7,622 bases of DNA from an uncultured Cellvibrio sp. (GTDB taxonomy: Bacteria > Pseudomonadota > Gammaproteobacteria > Pseudomonadales > Cellvibrionaceae): NCBI GenBank assembly GCA_946886255.1, contig CAMPIG010000228.1:1-7622 (forward strand). Reading direction: 5' to 3'. The position numbers were made by a program, and so were the translations under genes. Shown in pieces: positions 6,523-7,622 of the stretch (positions within the stretch are counted from its first letter, which is position 1; each line of letters begins with the position of its first letter). The notes beneath the pieces are model-generated. The model was not told where the DNA came from. It did no database searches and saw only the letters and a list, made by a program, of their open reading frames with translations.

Positions 6523-7344
6523 ATGAGGCTCAGGCAATACGCCATTATGTATATGTTGGGTGTGATGATAATGGCATTATGGGGCTGCCAGGGAAATACT
6601 CGCGCTGAGTTTGAGCGCTTATCCGAAGCGATGCAAGCAACCCCTGTTACCACACCTTATCATCAACATCTGGTATTGCAGCAATCGTCGCCAAAATCAT
6701 CAAACAAACTCCACGTCTATATCGAGGGCGACGGGCGGCCCTGGATCAAACGTTATCTGATCGCCAAGGACCCAACGCCGCGTGCGCCATTGATGCTGAG
6801 CCTGATGCGACAGGACACGCAACCAGCCATCTTTCTCGGGCGCCCCTGTTATTTCAACGATCCGTTCTACGGGTTGGCTGACGCAGGTTGCGAATCAGAT
6901 GCATGGACCAGCGCACGCTACTCCGAAACCGTTATCGCCAGCATGGTGGATGCCTTGCGCCAATTATTGGCAGAACGCCATTACGAACAATTGGCATTAA
7001 TCGGTTATAGCGGCGGGGGGACTATCGCCACCTTGATGGCCCAGCGGATGCCGGAAGTGACCCAACTGGTCACCATCGCAGCTAATCTCGATGTGGATGC
7101 CTGGACGCGCCACCACCATTACAGCCCCCTGACCGAATCTTTAAACCCGGCCGAACTAACGATCGCTCGGCCAAAGGTGCAATATCATTTTTTTGGCAGT
7201 AACGATCAGGTGGTGCCGCCGTCACTTGCACAGGATTGGCTAAGGACACAAGGCCACCCGCCCCGGATTATTGAAGGCTTTGATCACCGCTGCTGCTGGC
7301 AACAAAAGTGGCCGGAAATACTGGAATTAATCAATTCGTTTTGA
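6523..7344 (+). CDS. Alpha/beta-hydrolase-fold lipoprotein
   Basis: From the ATG at 6523 the product has 273 residues and opens with a compact lipoprotein signal, MRLRQYAIMYMLGVMIMALWGC, with lipidation Cys at residue 22 followed by Gln. An upstream in-frame ATG at 6460 would add 21 residues ahead of the signal peptide. That is atypical, so 6523 is preferred although its ribosome-binding site (AAGG at 6509-6512, spacing 10) is weak. The fold is seen in HVYIEGDGRPW (oxyanion-loop region) and the nucleophile elbow GYSGGG with Ser163. The acid is probably Asp228 in SNDQVVPP, and the His is His255 in FDHRCCW, giving a complete Ser-Asp-His triad. Several Cys residues (109, 123, 257, 258) could form disulfides in the periplasm. 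It is likely an envelope esterase, lipase or peptidase of unknown substrate. Its stop lies 27 bp from the convergent OsmC-like gene. Confidence 0.85.
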   Translation: MRLRQYAIMYMLGVMIMALWGCQGNTRAEFERLSEAMQATPVTTPYHQHLVLQQSSPKSSNKLHVYIEGDGRPWIKRYLIAKDPTPRAPLMLSLMRQDTQPAIFLGRPCYFNDPFYGLADAGCESDAWTSARYSETVIASMVDALRQLLAERHYEQLALIGYSGGGTIATLMAQRMPEVTQLVTIAANLDVDAWTRHHHYSPLTESLNPAELTIARPKVQYHFFGSNDQVVPPSLAQDWLRTQGHPPRIIEGFDHRCCWQQKWPEILELINSF

Positions 7345-7371
7345 GTCGTACAATTATTAACGCAGCCAGCA

Positions 7372-7622
7372 TTAATCCAATCGGGTTTGAATATCGATGG
7401 CTCCTGTCAGGGTTTTATGCACCGGACATTTGTTGGCAATATCCAGCAGCCGTTGTCGCTGCTCCTCAGTTAAATCGCCAGCCATATCAATCACACGTTC
7501 AAAAACATCCGTGCTGATTCCGTCCCGATTCTCGCGGCGATGGGTCAAGGTCACACGAATATCTTCTAATGGCCATTCTTTGCGATTGGCATACATGCGC
7601 ACCGTCATTGAGGTACAGGAAC
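7372..7622 (-). CDS. OsmC-family protein, C-terminal part (runs off the right edge)
   Basis: Eighty-two complete codons plus a stop are visible, and the frame stays open to the window edge. The fragment begins [19 protein letters not shown], matching the OsmC signature in which a reactive Cys opens the CTSMT(L/V)RMYA helix. It later contains NKCPVHKTL, the second conserved Cys region, so both redox-active cysteines are present. OsmC proteins reduce organic hydroperoxides in the cytoplasm. An ATG at 7608 is internal to the signature helix and is not the real start. The missing upstream part could be a stand-alone OsmC domain (about 140 residues) or an N-terminal alpha/beta hydrolase domain, since hydrolase-OsmC fusions are common in gammaproteobacteria. 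No terminator is visible in the 27-bp gap shared with the convergent hydrolase gene. Confidence 0.85.
   Translation of the reverse strand, partial: SCTSMTVRMYANRKEWPLEDIRVTLTHRRENRDGISTDVFERVIDMAGDLTEEQRQRLLDIANKCPVHKTLTGAIDIQTRLD

Noticed and set aside
6124..6537. 137-codon minus-strand frame covering the divergent control region
   Set aside because: It overlaps the caspase N-terminus in another frame and the hydrolase start. Its composition is that of translated AT-rich non-coding DNA, with no recognisable domain.

Overview
The window looks like chromosomal DNA of a free-living Gram-negative bacterium, most likely a gammaproteobacterium. Two genes encode lipoproteins with signal peptidase II signals, and the kinase carries the HSDLKPGN catalytic loop often seen in proteobacterial Hanks-type kinases. 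Base composition is close to balanced. The Cellvibrionaceae or a related marine/soil group would fit, but that is an impression from protein style, not a demonstrated placement. There is no rRNA, tRNA, CRISPR array, transposase, integrase or phage structural gene.

Layout, left to right. (1) The N-terminal 50 codons of a Host_attach-type protein run off the left edge on the minus strand. (2) A zinc-independent MDR-family NADP-dependent oxidoreductase is on the minus strand, followed by a 12-bp-stem hairpin that is probably its terminator. (3) Divergent from it and on the plus strand is a complete M32 metallocarboxypeptidase. (4) A membrane-anchored Ser/Thr protein kinase follows 32 bp later and may share its transcript. 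(5) The gap after the kinase holds a large nested palindrome of about 106 bp. (6) A caspase-family (C14-like) lipoprotein with Sel1 repeats and a coiled coil converges on the kinase. (7) Divergent from the caspase is an alpha/beta-hydrolase-fold lipoprotein on the plus strand. (8) The C-terminal end of an OsmC-family protein runs off the right edge on the minus strand.

The oxidoreductase, M32 peptidase and OsmC-like protein are ordinary metabolic or stress-related genes. The part worth most attention is 2987-6280. There, a transmembrane kinase has a ten-residue-period array of acidic-x-Thr motifs at its N-terminus, resembling a bait for FHA phosphothreonine-binding domains. It sits tail to tail with an envelope-anchored caspase-like protease whose His/Cys dyad is intact. 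By topology, the kinase's TPR-like C-terminal domain and the caspase lipoprotein should both lie outside the cytoplasmic membrane. A two-component envelope-stress or proteolytic signalling module is therefore possible, but it is inferred from proximity and topology only.
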